Assembly: GCA_001970855.1 (NCBI GenBank)
Contig: LSSN01001702.1
Coordinates: 1 to 36,214, forward strand
DNA length: 36,214 bases
Direction: 5' to 3'
Origin: Smittium culicis
Taxonomy: Eukaryota; Kickxellomycota; Harpellomycetes; Harpellales; Legeriomycetaceae
Position 1 is the stretch's first letter. The number at the start of each line of letters is the position of its first letter. Position numbers and translations under genes: made by a program. Shown in pieces: positions 35,773-36,214 of this stretch. A model generated the notes under the pieces. It saw only the letters and a list, made by a program, of their open reading frames with translations. It searched no databases and was not told where the DNA came from.

Positions 35773-35802
35773 ATGAGAGATTATTTTTAAGAGCGGAACT
35801 TT
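35773..35802 (+). repeat. ATGGGAGATTATTT dispersed repeat, copy d
   Basis: ATGAGAGATTATTTTTAAGA followed by GCGGAACTT matches copy a at 11006 with few changes. Confidence 0.5.
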
Positions 35803-36189
35803 TACTATAAAATTTTTCCTTTCTTTTTTACTTCAAAGAGCTATTTTACAAATTATAGAAATGTTATTGGCCATTCTTAATAATTTATAACCAATGATTT
35901 TAGTATATAAAATCTATTGAAGCTTTTTTTCACAAATGATTAATTTATACTTAACACTAGAAATAACTCTAAACCAGTAGGTCTAGACTTTAATAATCCA
36001 GATATCTGATTAATTTATGCATTAAAATTCTTCAAATACCTAAATCTTAAGCTTTTAACTTAAAATATATCTTCAAGTCAATACTAAAACCATGTATAAT
36101 TTTCGTGTATAAGTGTATTTACCCTGAGTACATCTAGATTTTAGGACTGATTAAAATGTCCGTTTTTAATCAGATTAACTTTTAAATAT

Positions 36190-36214
36190 AAATAATAAAT
36201 AATAAATAATAAAT
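36190..36214. repeat. 7-bp tandem repeat (AATAAAT)n at the window end
   Basis: AATAAAT is repeated to the last base of the window, so its true length is unknown. Confidence 0.8.

Larger units (their letters stand above)
26188..36214. other. About 10-kb terminal gene desert
   Basis: Apart from the repeats, relics and G tracts listed separately, I find no supported gene. Short open stretches, such as 30685-30790 (GFDKGVEIIENCLDILNKH) and 32101-32205 (VIKAIISRFRELMVKNYYKN), have protein-like composition but no recognised family and end in stops. Confidence 0.5.

Overview
The window looks like nuclear DNA of an AT-rich fungus. The genes carry short introns of about 70-140 bases with GT..AG ends, use the standard code, and include Mediator Med14, a Cut8/STS1 proteasome tether, a YggS/PROSC-type PLP protein and GPI-anchored surface proteins. 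The combination of very low GC, intron-rich genes and long gene-free stretches full of old transposon fragments would suit an early-diverging lineage such as the insect-gut Harpellales. That placement is inference; no marker here proves it.

Layout. Positions 1-215 hold the tail of a transposon-encoded protein behind a G12 run. A 187-bp TTAA-flanked MITE lies at 329-515. The seven-exon YggS/PROSC gene runs at 1118-2543 (+). The seven-exon MED14 gene runs at 3015-9666 (-), convergent with it. About 5.3 kb without a recognisable gene follows, with minisatellites and repeat fragments. A second, inverted copy of the transposon tail lies at 15021-15239. Two tandem paralogous secreted 8-cysteine GPI-type proteins follow at 15489-15989 and 16422-17120 (-). 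After a 2.4-kb gap comes a two-exon STS1/Cut8 gene at 19479-20835 (-).

From about 20.9 kb to the end I find only one supported gene unit: a tRNA-Asn/tRNA-Gly pair on the minus strand (25607-25754), separated by 3 nt and followed by a T7 stretch. The rest is decayed mobile DNA: piggyBac-like TTAA MITEs at 22489-22705, 25976-26183 and 31795-31994; a roughly 139-bp tandem array containing the same terminal motif (27528-28030); a Tigger/pogo-like transposase relic (29103-29310); poly-G tracts; and a dispersed ATGGGAGATTATTT family.

The protein genes are unrelated housekeeping and surface functions (PLP homeostasis, transcription, nuclear proteasome anchoring, cell surface) and do not form a pathway. 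The points most worth following are the TTAA MITE family, the transposon tail whose two copies keep both a reading frame and RNA hairpins, the tRNA pair that looks dicistronic, the 8-Cys GPI family, and an HSE-like repeat array ahead of a TATA box in the 29-kb region.
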